Assembly (NCBI GenBank): GCA_947579665.1
Contig: OX388346.1
Location: 85,686,615-85,750,614 of the forward strand
Direction of reading: 5' to 3'
Length of the DNA stretch: 64,000 nt
DNA from: Sympetrum striolatum
Lineage: Eukaryota > Arthropoda > Insecta > Odonata > Libellulidae
The notes beneath the pieces were generated by a model. That model saw only the letters and a list, made by a program, of their open reading frames with translations, had not been told where the DNA came from and did not search any database. The translations under genes and the position numbers were made by a program. The number at the start of each line of letters is the position of its first letter. Position 1 is the stretch's first letter. Below, piece after piece: positions 14,201 to 28,640 of the stretch.

Positions 14201-17200
14201 CTGAACCTATCTTATTAATAACAATACTTAGGGAAGTATAGATAAAAGATGTATTTCGCATAATTCATGGTAACATTTTATAATTAGAGACAAGATTTCA
14301 ATGAGCCTCAAAAATCAAAATTACATCCATATTTAAAGTAAGGCGTTGTGTCCCTCAGATGGTAAAAGCGAAACAAAAGGGTCACTAGAACAGCTAATCT
14401 ATCTCTGAAATTCCAGATGAAGTGAAGAACGTTCGTGAAAGCTATGAAAGACCAAGATAAAACCAATCAGTGTTTTGTTGAATGAATGCGAAAAACGAAA
14501 GCATCTATGCGTTAATAGTTCTTAAAACGGAAATTAAAATAATAACAGCATATTACCGTTGTCGCTTTTTTTATTAGCTTATAAATAATAACTGTGCCCA
14601 AACTAAAGCTATCAGTTAGTAATAATCCACGTCAGTATTGGTATCCTGTAAATCTACTATCGCGGCACTGAAGGGGATCAAAGAATAACCGGATTTCTAC
14701 GCAGATGGACCGTACGGTCAGAAGTGCTCTTTTAAGTAGCAAGTCTTGTTTCATATATCTCACGCCGATATAGTAATGCGCAGTATAAAATCATACGCCG
14801 GAAGTCACAAAAGAAATAATTTTTGACATATATATATATATTAAACATTAGCGGATGAAGCTCCCATTTTATAAATATTTTTGAGCCCAGAAGTCATGTA
14901 AAAGGTATTTTTTGCTAATATTCTGTACCCTTTCGCGGATATTTCTACCAGACTTGATTCATTTTCAGACTTGCCGGAGAACTTTAAAACTTCTATAAAG
15001 TCCCAGCATAAAACATGCCGTATAATCCACCAGCGACAGTTGATGGTATGTTCGTCAATTATCTCCGGAAGCGCCTTCAGGAGTCGCGGAATATGGACCG
15101 AACTCCATCGCGGAAATAAATCACGCAACTCGGAAGCAAAAAAAGACGATCGGCCAAGTTTATAATACCAAACACGTGGTGTGTCTCCATCCATCGCCGG
15201 GGAATTCCCCTTCGCTTTATCCATTCTTAATTCATAGCCATCGCCTTCTCCCCCCGCCCCTCCTCGCCCCCCTATCCGCCCCTCCCCGCTGAGTAAGCAC
15301 ATAAAAGTCGTTGCTTTTTTCCGGTCCCCATTGAACTTTGCATCGGCGGGGGCGTCGCTACGCTGCGGAGGGGACTCCAATAATAATACTAAAATAAAAT
15401 GAAGCTGACGTATGGATGGAAAAGGCTACGCGGGAACTCCCTCCTCTGCCTTTTTTTCCGTAAGGGGAGGAGAGGACTCGATTTGCTTACCAGTCTGAAT
15501 AAATTTCGCCGAGTATTGAAATGCTTGCTGTTTCAGACGTGGGAGATGGGAATCTGAATGATTTACGCCCTACATTACGTGTCATTATTGTAATGTATTA
15601 GCTACGGAGAAGTGGGCCCATGATGGGTCAGTATGGATACGAATGGGCACATAAATGCACGCGAAACTCCGTGTCGTTTGTGGATGTACATATAATCGTC
15701 ATTTATCACGGGGAAATAGGAGTTTGAAAAGGACTCTCGAAAAAGTGTGCGGATTATACGGAAAATCTCTATTCATTCCCATTCGCTCACAATTTATTAG
15801 TGAGGTAATAAAACAAAGCCGTTACTCAAATATTTGCATTGAAAATATTGTCCTCGAACTGTTTAGAATCATTTGTGTCAGAATAATACCAACTGAATCA
15901 ATTAAATTACTTGCTGCAATCTCATTTTCTAGATACGCAACTTTTCTGATTTTGGGTTGAATCATGGAAAACTGGAATATGATTCGCGAATGTATGTGGT
16001 TATCTACATCGTTCGAAAACCAATTACAAGAGTTTGAGTATCATAGTGGTTTAAAGGCCTTTAATGTTTTAGGAAACAAAAGTGTTCACATAAACTGAAA
16101 GATTTGAGGTTAACATCTTGGTACCTGAACGAAGGAAATACAAATACAAGGCTAAAGTTTAAATGGAAGTGGTGTACCATACCGCAACTCTATAAAAATT
16201 TATTTCTTAAGAGCAAGTTTTAGCGGAATATATTCTTTGTTATCATGGGAAGCATATAAATCACCAATGCTAAATAAATCCCTGTCCGTTGCAATGCTCG
16301 AGCAAAACTGCGAACAAATGATTTGTATCAAATATGTATCATTACTAATTAAAATCAAATTAATTAATTAGAATAAAACTCAAATAACAACGGAAAACGA
16401 CCGAAAAACGCTCTCTTCTTAGGATTGGGGAAAATAAATTAATAAAAGGTTTTTATAATTATTTAAGAGTATAATTTGGGTAAAAAATTGTGACAAGAAA
16501 AGTGACAATGCGCTGCAAGCATATTTCTATTTTTTCAAAACAACTAGCAACACTTAAATCCGCCAAAAAGTATCCATTTTAGCATCTTTACTTTGTTCAC
16601 TAGTAAAAACAAGTCACCATCCGATACAATCGAATCTGTGAGATTGACTGTTTGGAGTGATCGTTGGAGAGAGCCATGGGGGGCGATCGGAAGGAAGGAA
16701 ACGAGGAAGAGAAGGACAAAGAGTGGCTTTAATGGAGTGAAGGAACCGAGGGATCCGTGAGGGATGCATTAGCAATCGCTGCTCTTGTCTTCACTACAAG
16801 GGCTTCGTGGTAACTCCGCATTAACACTTTCTGCTGCAAGATTTACGTTTTGAGAGCCAGGAATAATTTCAATCTTACAGTAATCATAACATAACTGTGC
16901 TATCTGTTTATAGTTATTGTAATCGATGTGAAAGTACGACGATGTCCTATTTCTATCTTCATTACTATAATTACATCACGAGTGGATAACTGTCCGGTAA
17001 TACCTTTAATTTTCATCTCCGAGGAAATATAAATTTGAATCGCAGTTAAGAAGTAATACCTTCATAAATAACTATTAATTCAATTCGTAGATGGAAGATA
17101 GGTTTAATAGATTAATTGATCAGTCTATTTGCTGGAATTTTATTTAACAATCATGTCATTTGAATCGTTCATACTTATTTCGATTTCTGTTCGATGCTTT

Positions 17201-18073
17201 GTGACAGGGAACCTACTTTTTACATGCATATCAACTACACTTGCGTTGTTACAGAAAAGTATTAATTTATTCGATGATTATCATTTTTAATTTCTTTTTA
17301 GGCTACATTGCTGACCTACTCATTAATCATCACTCTATTCACAATATTTAACTTGGTTCTCTAGATTAAAATAAATGGTTAAAAGTTGTTATTAATAGCA
17401 AAAGTCCGCTTGACGCAGAGTGGGAGCCAAATTAGAGATTTTTCAACCAATGAAGAGCATTGCGCATTTTTACACTAACAGTTCAGCACAGAAAACTTTA
17501 GTTTTCCCAAATACAGTCCGTTTCCTGTATTACAACATTTGAATAATTGAATAGAAGGATTTAAATTCCTGTGTATGCTATCTCTTGAGATTTTTTCGTC
17601 CCTATCCGAAGCTGATGCATTGGATGGGGATATCCGAACCTAACCGCGGAGAGATGGGGAAGACCACAGATCGAGGGAATCGCATTTTTAAAGGAAGAGG
17701 GGAGAACAATCGGAGAACAAGCACGCAATAGCGGAAACACGTCTTCCCCTGCAAATGGAAAAAAGTTCGAATTCACCCTCACGGAGAAAAAAAGCGCAAA
17801 CCGCATTCTAGTCTTCCGAGGGAGACTAAACAAAAAGCAGTAAATCAAGCGGCGCTTAAGGAAGCGGGAGGCTGAAAAAATAATAATAAAGTCGCCTACA
17901 AACGACATAACGGTGGGAATCTACTAAAGCACTTTAGAGGCATAAAGCGAGCCCGTAACCTCAATGACCAAAATGGGATGGAATAAAAGGAAGGGAGAGT
18001 GAATCTGGAGTGCGCCGGAGGATGGCGGGTGTGCGACAGAGTCGGAAGGGAAAGGGGACCGCAGGAGGGACAG

Positions 18074-18128
18074 GGGGGGCATAGGGAGAGGGGGGCATAG
18101 GGAGAGGGGGGCATAGGGAGAGGGGGGC
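18074..18128 (+). repeat. 16-bp G-rich tandem array (3.4 copies)
   Basis: The unit GGGGGGCATAGGGAGA is repeated three times exactly (18074, 18090, 18106) plus a partial fourth. Consecutive G runs of three or more, separated by 3-4 nt, satisfy the simple G-quadruplex pattern on the plus strand, which is the template strand for sv transcription. The array lies in a GC-richer block of sv intron 2. Confidence 0.95.
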
Positions 18129-18781
18129 AGTTATGAAGGCTCTCAGACTTTTTCTTCCCCATGTTCTGCAGAGGGGATTCACCCCCTCGGCACCAGCAAA
18201 GAGGCTGATGATGATGATGGTCGCCCTAACGAACAACAATCGCTTCTCGAAGGGAGGTAAAAAGTGGACCTCGTGGCGATAGAGAGAGTGGTCAGAGAAT
18301 CCATAAGGGCGAATATTAAATAGAATGCGAGGGTCCATTCGTGGTATCAATCTGAACGCATTCTATTTTCAGTGACGGTATCTGAATCGAAATGCAGAAT
18401 CACATCGAGTCAAGTTGAGTATCTAATTCTGCTTTGGAGATGCTCATTAAGATATCCAAATTCTTGAAACGCAAATAGGTAAATAAAATGATGCCTTGTG
18501 GTATCTAATTAATTATCTTAACAATTACTGCGAAGTGGATTATGAAATAGAACCATCTCGATTCACCTCGGAACAATGTTCTTTTTGACTAATTCCATAG
18601 GTTTTACATACGTGTTATCACCAATGTAAAATCATTTGCTTATAATTTAGATTTCGCATTGTATATGTTTTTATATGCCATTTAACTACCTCAATTACAT
18701 CTAATATGTTGAAAAACAATTATATATTTGAATCCTCGGGAATTTAATTTTTATCGATTGAGTAAAATTGAAGTCGTAGGT

Positions 18782-18840
18782 AGTAATTGTAATGTTGGAT
18801 TGTATTGTATTGTAATGTAATTTTAATAGTAATGTTAGAT
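18782..18840. repeat. TGTAATG/TGTAT-type imperfect simple repeat
   Basis: Repeated TGTAATGTTGGATT, TGTATTG and GTAATGTTAGATT words in a ~59-bp AT-rich tract in sv intron 2. Confidence 0.6.
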
Positions 18841-21800
18841 TAAATTTAACTGATTTCCTTTATTGGCGTTAAGAATTTTAATTTATCTCTATATTTCAAG
18901 TTTATTCAGCTCATCACAGCTGTTAACGCTGCTAGTATTTGATTCGAAATCAAATTTAGAGAATTGGTGCACACTAAGGGGAAATACTAGTTTGAAAACT
19001 AATCTGCCACGAAGTCAGACAAGGCAAAACAAAGTGACGCAAAGTGGATTCTTCTTACCAGCACATGCTATGAAATATGCATGAAATTAATGGCCACAAG
19101 AAATATTGAAGTTGCGAAAGAAGCTGCCATCAATGGCGTAAAACTATGAAATCACCGAGGCGACTGAATGTCGCTCAAGTGCGAGGATTTTTTGTAAAGA
19201 AGCGGAAGTGAATTGGTTCCGAAGATGATTTGTGAGATTCCGAACAGAAAAAAATGAAATGAGCGAAGAATCATCCTCGGTTCGGATCGACTCGTCACAC
19301 ACTTGGGTTTCAAAGAGGAAATAATGATTCGATCATGATCATGATTTCCTTTAAAACATATAGTTACGGTAATTCGCACACTGTAGTAAATATCTGCATT
19401 CTTTCCAGAATTTAAGCTCACTGGAAAGATATTCTACGTGTAAACGCGTCTTTTGCGATGATTGTGAATTTTTGATAAATGATAAAGAAAGAAAACTAAT
19501 ATGAATATATATTCCAGGTCCTTATTGAGGTGTAAATTTGAGATATCTAATAACGCTTTTCAATATCATACTTGGATCTCTCAACTTTTGAACATTTATG
19601 AAACATAAATGGTTCACACCATTAGACAGAGGTTAAACTTCAAATGAATTCTGCAAACAGCCTAGACTTGTATTGATATAAATATGTATTTAGTAAGCAA
19701 GGAGAATTGTCTAAATACTACAGCAATAGGGCGTCATTTTGGAAAAAAATCAATTTTATAATCGCAAAAAGATACAAATAATCAATTCATTTCAAGGATA
19801 TTATACAGTTATATCAAAGCAATAGACATTGAACCAACAGTTATTAAATAAAGCTACTACCACTTTGATTGCATAGGCAGTGAATACCATCAATTGTTGT
19901 CAGAACAGAGTGAAAGTTTGGAGTTATTTCTTTATGATTGGAGGATTTGAAAAGTCGCGCATGGAACTTTTACAAAAATAATGTTATCTAGAAGCACCAA
20001 TTGTTAATTTTTCAAGTGTCGAATAAAACTGTTTTTTATGAAAGTATTCTCGATAGAAAACGAAGTACCATGCTCAAAGCAAGCCGGAGAGTTTAACAAA
20101 CAACAACTGATTTACCCAGAAACAGCTTAAACGCTGTGCGCACTTTTAAATCACATGCAGGAGATTCTATAGCTCGAATAGAGTAGGCCTTTTGGGCGGC
20201 TGTTGATTGATATCGATGGGATTAAGCGTGTATATGGGGAGGGGAGAGGGTGGCTGTCGGTGGTTGCAGTTGGCACCCGGGGAAGGTTTCCGGCGGTGGT
20301 TCGGCCAACTTCCTGGGAGGGGGAGGCCATTCTTTCTGTGCCGCTTTCACTGGTACGGAATCACTTACCGACCGAAGACCGCCGCCGGAGGATGGGTAGT
20401 GTTGGCAGGGAAGAACGGAGTGTACGCTGTTTTTAATGGGACGCTGCCTTGTCGTGGAAAGATTTAAGGGTGTGGTGCCATGGCAAAAGGAGAAATATCC
20501 ATTAGATAATCCGAGATTAAATTTTCGAAAATTTAGGGAAGTATAAGGGGAATTCTCGGCCACGATAGCACAAATTTCTGCAAAAATGATGCAATTAGAA
20601 CTCCATATTACTATCATAGGAATAGACTATTATGCAAGAAAGAAAACCGTAGGAACTTTTTAGGCGCTCAGAACTGGCTTATAACGAATAGCTAACAAAA
20701 TCTCCTACAAATAAATCTTTCGCTTGGAGTAATTAAAATTTTAGAAGAATAGTAAACTTTTGCACATTTTGCATAATCTCTACGAAGGTATATTTCAATT
20801 ATACATAAATGTTTATTCTAATAAACAGTCTTTCTTCTATATCTATATATCTTCTTTCTTCCATCAATAGTCTTTCTATCTTTTATTGTCTGAAAAATAT
20901 GTGAACGTGTTAGAAAACGATTTACGATAACATTAACCTATTTAGATGTTTTGGATTCAAGATTATATGACCCAAAATTACTAATGAAAAAAATTGAATT
21001 ATGATTAACCGGATTCCTCCATCTGTAACTGGTTAAGTTATGTTTGTAAAATATTTCGGATTCGTTTTGAAGTTCTACTTCAAAGCTGAATTTTAGTATT
21101 TTTACTTGGCTCTCAAGATATTTTCCACCTTTAATATGAGCTAAAATGCTATCGCAGCATAGCGTCAAAATGATTGCATTTCTCTGCTTGCCTATCTCTG
21201 CATGCATGCAAAATATTTTACTTACTATTTTTATAACATACCAGATTGGAATCGAATAAATCAAAATATTTATCCACAGTTTGTAGTAGAATATTTCCCA
21301 CTATAGATTCAAGAGTGTCAATTCTCGTACCCTATTTAGCTGAGAACATTCTGTACCTTAGAAAATTTCACAGATATATTTGTATGTAATTACCCATAAA
21401 TTGTAATCTCTTCTAAATAGTAGCGAATCCTCCAAAGAGCAAGACAGTGTTCCTCTCTACTAGTATTTCGATCCATCTATCACATCCAAAGAGGCACTCT
21501 TATTCCGCTAAACTTCAACCGCATTCCTCCCATACTTTTTATCCTTCGCTCATTTTCCTAACCCTTCCCACATCCCATCCTCTCATCCATTTTCATGAGG
21601 TCTTCCCGAAGAGGGAGAAATATAAAAAGCGCGCCGCAGGGGCGTGGGAGGTCCCCGGCGGTTGGTTCCGGAGGATCCCTTGGTCGCGGGGAAAGGGGCA
21701 GCGTAAGAGAGAGGATCTCCCCCAAAAAGAGAGGGACTTGAAAAATTACGACATTACCCACGTCGGGAGCACCGCTGGAAGCACGAGTCCATTATTAATC

Positions 21801-24800
21801 TTAGCATCAACGTCACCGTTGTTATGATAATGCCACGCGAAAAAAAGAGGTCCAAGTTATAGCCCCTGGGGGACCACGTATCCATTGTTTCCACCTTCCC
21901 ATTAAGTCGTTTACCGCAATCCTTCCTAATTGCCTCCCACCAACGTCCACTCTCATTGTTCAACGCATTTGAGCGAAATTCTTTGCCTCGGAAGTTTTGG
22001 AAAAAACAACAAAGAAGAACGAATAGAATCGGAGACTGGGGGAAAGAGAGAAGTCCCCAACCCGATGATGAAACTTAATTAAATTTCACTTTTGCGAGGG
22101 GAAGAGGTCCTTCTTTTTTTCATTTCATGTATCACTTTTTTATTGTAAGGCCGCGGAAAATGTAGACTGCTCGTAAATCATACGAGAATTTCGGGGAAAT
22201 ATTTACAATGGATGCGAAAGGCGCGCCCCCTCCCGAATGCTCGCGAAGAGGACGGGCCAAGAGAGAGAAAGAGTGCATTTGTTGTTCTTTTTGTATACGA
22301 CGAGGGCCCCTCTAAATACCGGTGGTGGATAGAAGAGGATTATGACGGCATTTGAGGAGATGCGAAGTATAAATCCCCGAAAAGAGTTTCTTTCGCATTT
22401 TTTGTTCGCGTGCATTTGGGGTGGAACGGCGCGAAAATTCGCGAAGGGAATGAAAGAGACGTTCGGAAGCTCAGTGCGAATAAATCTTTCGATAAAATAT
22501 AAAAGATTTTTAAGGGAGTGGAATAATTATGGAGGTTGAAAGCAGAGATCTGAGGCACGCAATGTAAATGTCAGTTCCTACACACAAGATAAGTTTTGAG
22601 AGATGTACGCTTAACATTAATATTTGTATTTTCTACTACTGCTTTAGTGTCATATGTTGATGATTTAAAACAATATAGGCCAAGGCTGAACAAGTTTCTA
22701 AGGAATAATTTAAAAATTCTGAAGAACCTAACCCATCGCGATTGAGAACAAAATTATATGTATTTTAATGAAATAACTGGAAAATGGTACCCTGACGACT
22801 GAATCATTTTTCTTCATAGTAGTTTAGTTAAGAGAAAAAACGTATAGCTTAACCACTATAGTTACAGCAGGATACAATCCTAATAATGAAGTAACTTTAT
22901 TATTATTTAATTTCCCAGTATTTTAAGTCTAAACGTGTTCGTATTTATTCTAGGAAGACGATTAAGAGTTTATCACTAATAACTATTCATACTACAATAT
23001 ATTGACGAGTTGAATGTTTTTGATTTGACTTTTGTACAGTATAAAGGAAAATTTCTCTCATTTACTCTTATGTGAAAACCACTGAGACGAGAGTAACTGC
23101 TTTCCTTTTGGTGTTTCTTAATTTGAATACTATGAATAGTGTTTTGGGCCATTGTTCTCAACTAACGTGTACTCTTACATCATTCTGGCTCAGAGAGTAA
23201 GGCAAGGACAAAATGACTACTCCTTCTGCTTAATAACCTCATCTCCAATGAAGAAGACAAGGCTTACACTGGCCCAAAGTCTGAAGATTGCACAGACTGG
23301 CTATTGAATCGTTCATAAACAAACTTGAAATGTATAGAGGATACACTCTCTCCTAATCTTTTCAAAACATCCATATCCCTTAGGTATAACATTGGGAAAA
23401 TTTACACCGTGGAATATAGATTCATCTTTTATTAATTTATACAATTTTTATCGCATTGTTCGATTGCAGTCATCTATAATTAGAGGTTTTCTAATCAAGT
23501 AAAACGATCTTATTAGTAAAAGTTAAATCGTATCTGACAGTGGATCGTGTGTCTATAAAACACAAATTTTTGCGACTGTTTTCGTGTGACTTCAAGTGAG
23601 ACGCAAAAACATTCACCCTTATCGAAGATACCTTTGGAAATAAACAAATTTTTCCGAAACGGTCGGAAAATTCGAGTTAAATATTTAACACCTCCCGAGA
23701 CGATATCATACACTTCGGCGCGCTACATCTATTTCGACATCCTCGTAAAGCTCAAGAAATCCCTCGTCCGGAGCAAATTCAATTTGAAAGCAGATATACG
23801 CTCCTCCGAGGAGAAGAGGGGGAAAGAGAAGGAGTGATAACAAAAGAAGGGAAAGAATCGTCGTTGAGAAGAGGTGACGGAGAATCCGTCGGATGACAGT
23901 TTCACGTTTTAGTTTGGGAAAAGTAGTTTAAGGGTCGCGTCCTTCAGGTCTAGAAATGGCAGAAACCGTCGATGAGTCGGCACTTTTTCCTTCGTGTGAT
24001 TTTTTTACGTCGAGAAATCGCGAGTTTTCTCATTTTTTACGCGTTTCCATATTCAGACGGCTTGGATCCCCCGTTTGAAAACCCAAGACTGCGTAGAACA
24101 TAAAAATATTCGCAACTTTTCTCATTTATCGCTCTCGATCCGTCTCACAGAACGACTCTCATCCGATCGGAAGCTCAATAAATTCCCTTATTCCATTCCA
24201 TACGTGGAGTCGTATCCACGCTCTCCCAAGCCATGTTCTAGCTCGTTTTCGGTAAAAGTTCTGACGCCATTCCATTTCTATGATATTTCAAATTGCAACG
24301 CAACTCATCGGAATGAAGCTATCAAAAAGTGTAGACAGCAGTGTTTTTGGAACAGAACCTTATTGAATAATCTTTGGACTAATATTCGAAAGCCTAATCG
24401 GAATAAAAGGATAATTACGTAAACGAATCTAACCACAAGTTTTTACATATTTAAGTAAATGGGCATTTTTTTCAAAATAGGCTGAATCTTAAAAGTATAT
24501 TTATAGTATTGTGGGTAGACAGAGTAGTTCTAGATTAATCAAATACGTAACTTCGAGGTTTAGAGGACTGTTAATAAAGTTCGTTTTGTCATAATTTCGA
24601 AGTATATCTTTTCGCTTTAAGAGCCTTTTACCAAAAACGAGAAAACAACTTTACAGCTAAATTTAGAATCCTCTATAGAACATCTCACGAAGAGAATTAA
24701 TTTTATAATTACATTTTGATGTATTTACAGAACCATTCCTTTAATTATAATAGTAGTAATATCAATTCAAAATCCGTAACCTTACTTATATGATTTTGCC

Positions 24801-25357
24801 AATCCGGGAAAACAGAAATATTACTCATTGTGTAGAGACTATATTTACGTATATATCTCTAAATGCAAAGCAAAATGTACTAATTCATAAATAACTCAGA
24901 GTAGCAGCAGCAAGATTCATGATCTGACTGACTCTCAAAATAATAATAGAATTCGCAAATCTAATTTGATATTTTTCTGAAATGCTAAGATAGTATTTGC
25001 AATAGATTTATTAAGTTATTAGTTTAACCCGACTCATTTTCTGTTTCATAGAGGAGGTTTGCTACTCACATACTCCCGTATTTAGCCAATTTGAACCATT
25101 GCGTTATCAATGTTACCATTTAACTGCTTGCATGTAATTTACCCTATCGTACACATCACAATTTACACCAATACAAATCTACTAATCTCAGTAGTGACTG
25201 AAAATTTTCTGGATTCCAAATTCTTAGTAAACACAGCAACATCGTCAGATGGAATTGTACGAGTTATTTACAATAGCACCACCTGTGGTATGATGTTTAT
25301 GAGCATACTGAAAGTTTGTTTACTTGAAGGAAGAAAGTACAAAATGCATAGAAGTTA

Positions 25358-25543
<186 letters not shown>

Positions 25544-26858
25544 TTAGTCACAAACTGATTCACAAATGTCACTTGCTGGAATTAACTCTTTACTCATGGA
25601 GAAGGTAAATGCGTATATCTTATCAAGTATTGATGAAGTAACTCATCCAACTGGAGAATTATCATCACCAAACCTTGATTAAGTCATCTTTCTGGAGATG
25701 ACTGATTTTTAAGGGATTGAGCCTTAGAGAAAACCAAATTTATTTATTTGTCTGTTTGGTCTGTCCATACATGTATATTATCATGACAAACACTGGTAAA
25801 ATTGGTCATTTTATAGAGCAAGTCTCCGTCCTAAGATTAAGCAGCTGTATTAACTACCTAAATTTGTTGCAACGTATTAATTGTTTTCACAAATTTTTCA
25901 AATGGTAACCGATGCTAATTCAGAGAGCTGTCTGATATTCCATAAATCTGATCAAGTTCAGACTTAAGTTAGACTTATAACTTTACGTCCTTTGAAATTG
26001 CGCGATCTGAAGAAAAATCAATGAAGTTCGATGTTTCCATCATTAGAGAGAATAGTAAAATTTTACGAATATTGATATAATATGATTTATATGAATTGCC
26101 GTGCTAATTCATTTCCTTTAATTCCACTAATATCGATGGAGGTAAAACATGAAAAATAGATCTCTTTGGTGGATCCAATGCAGAATCACGTTTGATACTG
26201 TAATGCTGCCATTAAGGATTGAAAATTACCTTTCGAATTAATCTGCCGAGGACATTTTTACTGCTAAATATTGGCTGGTTCACCAACATGCATTCTCTTA
26301 ATTATTTCCTTCTAAATAATGACATTTGAAGCTTCGTAAGTCCAGTACGATTGTTTCAAAATGGCAGCAGCAGATCTCGGCGTGATCCTCTCGAACAGGA
26401 ATTCATAAGTTATCTTCACGCCATTTTAAATGCATATGCCACGCATCTGAGGGGTGAGAAGGGATTACAGCTGTTGTAATTCTCCTCCCCGTTCTGATGC
26501 AATGCTGCCCCGCCCCCCTCTCGCCCAACGACCAATCCCAGCGGCCCTCGCTTCACAATTGGAAGGGGAAATCACGCAGATCTCTCTCTCTCTCCAGGTG
26601 GCAACGCACAGAGGCGATGATTTACGAGTTGAGGCTACGACCAAAAGAGCCCCAACGCGCACGGAAGGAGTCTTAAACATTCATGCCTTAAGGAGGTCCA
26701 GAGGATGCTGTTCAGGTCGAGTCACTTGATGTCACCAAGATAACAATCGTTCTAAATCATCTCCACAACGACTTGCCGATCAAAATAATCTACTGAAATG
26801 CTTAATGAATTAAAACATTGCGCATGAAACGCACTTTGGCGATAATTTTGCTGAGGAA

Positions 26859-26871
26859 TAACTATGATTGA
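26859..26871. repeat. Left target-site duplication (13 bp)
   Basis: TAACTATGATTGA is identical to 27188-27200 and flanks the inverted-repeat insertion. Confidence 0.75.
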
Positions 26872-27187
26872 AGTTGAATAAACGAAACCACTTTTCAGAA
26901 TAAAAAACAGTGTAGTTTATTCCAAAAACAAACTTTGCAAATTACTACAGAAAACACACACTTCAAACCCACGACATGTTTTAACGCCTCAGCGTCAATA
27001 TCAAGTGTAAATAGGTTTTCTGTAGTAATATGTGAATATAGTAATAGTGAATATGTTTTCTGTAATATTTTGCAAAGTTTTTTTTTGGAATAAACTACAT
27101 TTGTTTCTTTTTGAACAGTGGTTTCGTTTATTCAACTCCTGTCATGGATTACTACAAAGTGAATCGCCGTTCCGTCGAGTTTATTTT
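26872..27187. mobile_element. Inverted-repeat insertion with 13-bp target duplication
   Basis: Seen: a left arm from 26872 (AGTTGAATAAACGAAACCAC, then GTAGTTTATTCC, then AACTTTGCAAA) is matched in inverted orientation by a right arm of about 27054-27137, with roughly 85% identity by eye. The middle (about 26956-27053) includes a second, internal inverted match around GTTTTCTGTAGTAAT. A tail of about 50 bp (27138-27187, ending GAGTTTATTTTT) follows the right arm. The whole is bracketed by TAACTATGATTGA at 26859-26871 and 27188-27200, a perfect 13-bp direct repeat. No coding sequence is present. The long target duplication and one-sided tail parallel the insertion at 59 kb and suggest retroelement-type integration rather than a cut-and-paste MITE. 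The family is not recognised. Confidence 0.7.
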
Positions 27188-27200
27188 TAACTATGATTGA
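27188..27200. repeat. Right target-site duplication (13 bp)
   Basis: Second copy of TAACTATGATTGA, directly after the T-rich end of the insertion. Confidence 0.75.
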
Positions 27201-28490
27201 TTTTTAAGTCCTTCAATTTTTTCGGTTACTTACACTTTCAATGTTAATATGAGTTCACGATAAGCCATAAGCAAAATATGCTACAATCGTTTTGACAAAT
27301 TTATGATAGGTACTACATTCAAATCTAAAAGTTAGAAGCGTATTAAAAATAATAAATTTACTTCTTATTTTTGGTCCTACTCTTGGGGCTACATACAAAA
27401 CTGGCTCTAAAAGTTACCCCTTCTCTGTAGCAAATTAATGTGAATTTGAACGCAATAATCTCTCCAAAAAAATTCGGCCATTTTCCTTCTGCGATCGTTT
27501 ACACATCTTTTGAAATAATAAACATCGTTGACAGCTTTCGTAATTTTAATTTCTGAATCGTTAGAACGTTTCTTCAATTTCCTTTGCCCATAATATTCCG
27601 ATGTTTCGAAGCGGAGCTCCAAATGTACTCGAAACGATTTTTTTCCTATTCTTACAAAACCGGGTTACTTTTTGCAGGTAAACACAAGTCCATATCGATT
27701 TCAGGTGACCATAATCGAATTTCTGGCCTTCTCCCCATTGAGAACACTTTCTCTAATATCGATATGAACAATTTTTCCCAAGACGCTTTCTCCTGAGCAA
27801 AAACCAGTGGATCAAGGGGCATATATTCTCACGGTATCTGCAAAAGGCGGCCCTGACGCGGGGCTTCCGATCAACAGGCGAGAGAAGCTGTCGCTGAGGG
27901 AGACAATGAAGTGCCGGAAGGACCACCGCAAGAGGCGCTGCTTGTTACCTACCCCGTGGGGCACGTTTGAAGAATGATTTCGGGCAATATGGAGCGGCGG
28001 GGGACCCACTCTTGTGTACCCCCCGCAACGACTCCCCCGCCCTTGTGTTATGTTGCGTGTTGGGGATTCGAACACAAATCAGATTTAATGGCGACTCCTG
28101 AGGACCGCTTCTCGTGCGGAGGGGACGAAGATCAAAAGGGCCAAAGTGGGATCATCGACGCAATTACGAGAGCAGATTGAAGCTGCCGTTTGTTTTCTCT
28201 TTTGGTAATTTCTTGGTAATTTGTGGGAAGAGCGATTCCGACCGGAGAGAAGTTAATCGGCACTAGAGTGTTTTGATGCCATGATTATGTTTGATCGACT
28301 AAACGGTTACGAACATGATAAATGAATGTTGTCACGAATAAAGATAAATGTAGTGTACATAAGTATAGGCGTTTTCCTATATGAAAGCGATCAATTCAAT
28401 AAGATGAATGGTTGTCATAAAAGTATCAAAATATATTTCGCGGATTGTCTTTACACTTTACTGATATTATTTACAGTGTCTACTCTGATT

Positions 28491-28640
28491 GAGACTAAAA
28501 TTAACTTCAATTAGCGTTTAAGAAATCATATATTAACGATCAATTAATTTAAAAATCATCCACGGGAGACTAATAATAACTACAATTAGCGTTTAAGAAA
28601 TCATATATCAACGATAAAATAATTTAAAACACATCCACGG
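28491..28640. repeat. 75-bp tandem duplication, two copies
   Basis: 28491-28565 and 28566-28640 are two adjacent 75-bp copies. Both begin GAGACTAA, share ATTAGCGTTTAAGAAATCAT and end CATCCACGG. They differ at roughly ten positions, so the duplication is not very recent. Confidence 0.9.

Noticed and set aside
14841..15380. Minus-strand open frame of 179 codons, among the longest in the window
   Set aside because: No recognisable domain or motif. It spans a GC-richer block that raises open-frame length, and no splice or promoter context supports it. RNA evidence would be needed.
18205..18211. CTGATGA, as in a hammerhead core
   Set aside because: It lies in an ATG-repeat stretch with no GAAA box or helices in register. 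Other CTGATGA words (31.49, 41.98 and 44.69 kb) also fail.
28050..28075. B-box-like GGATTCGAAC on the plus strand
   Set aside because: One mismatch to the B box, a poorly paired T arm and no A box. Not called as tRNA or SINE.
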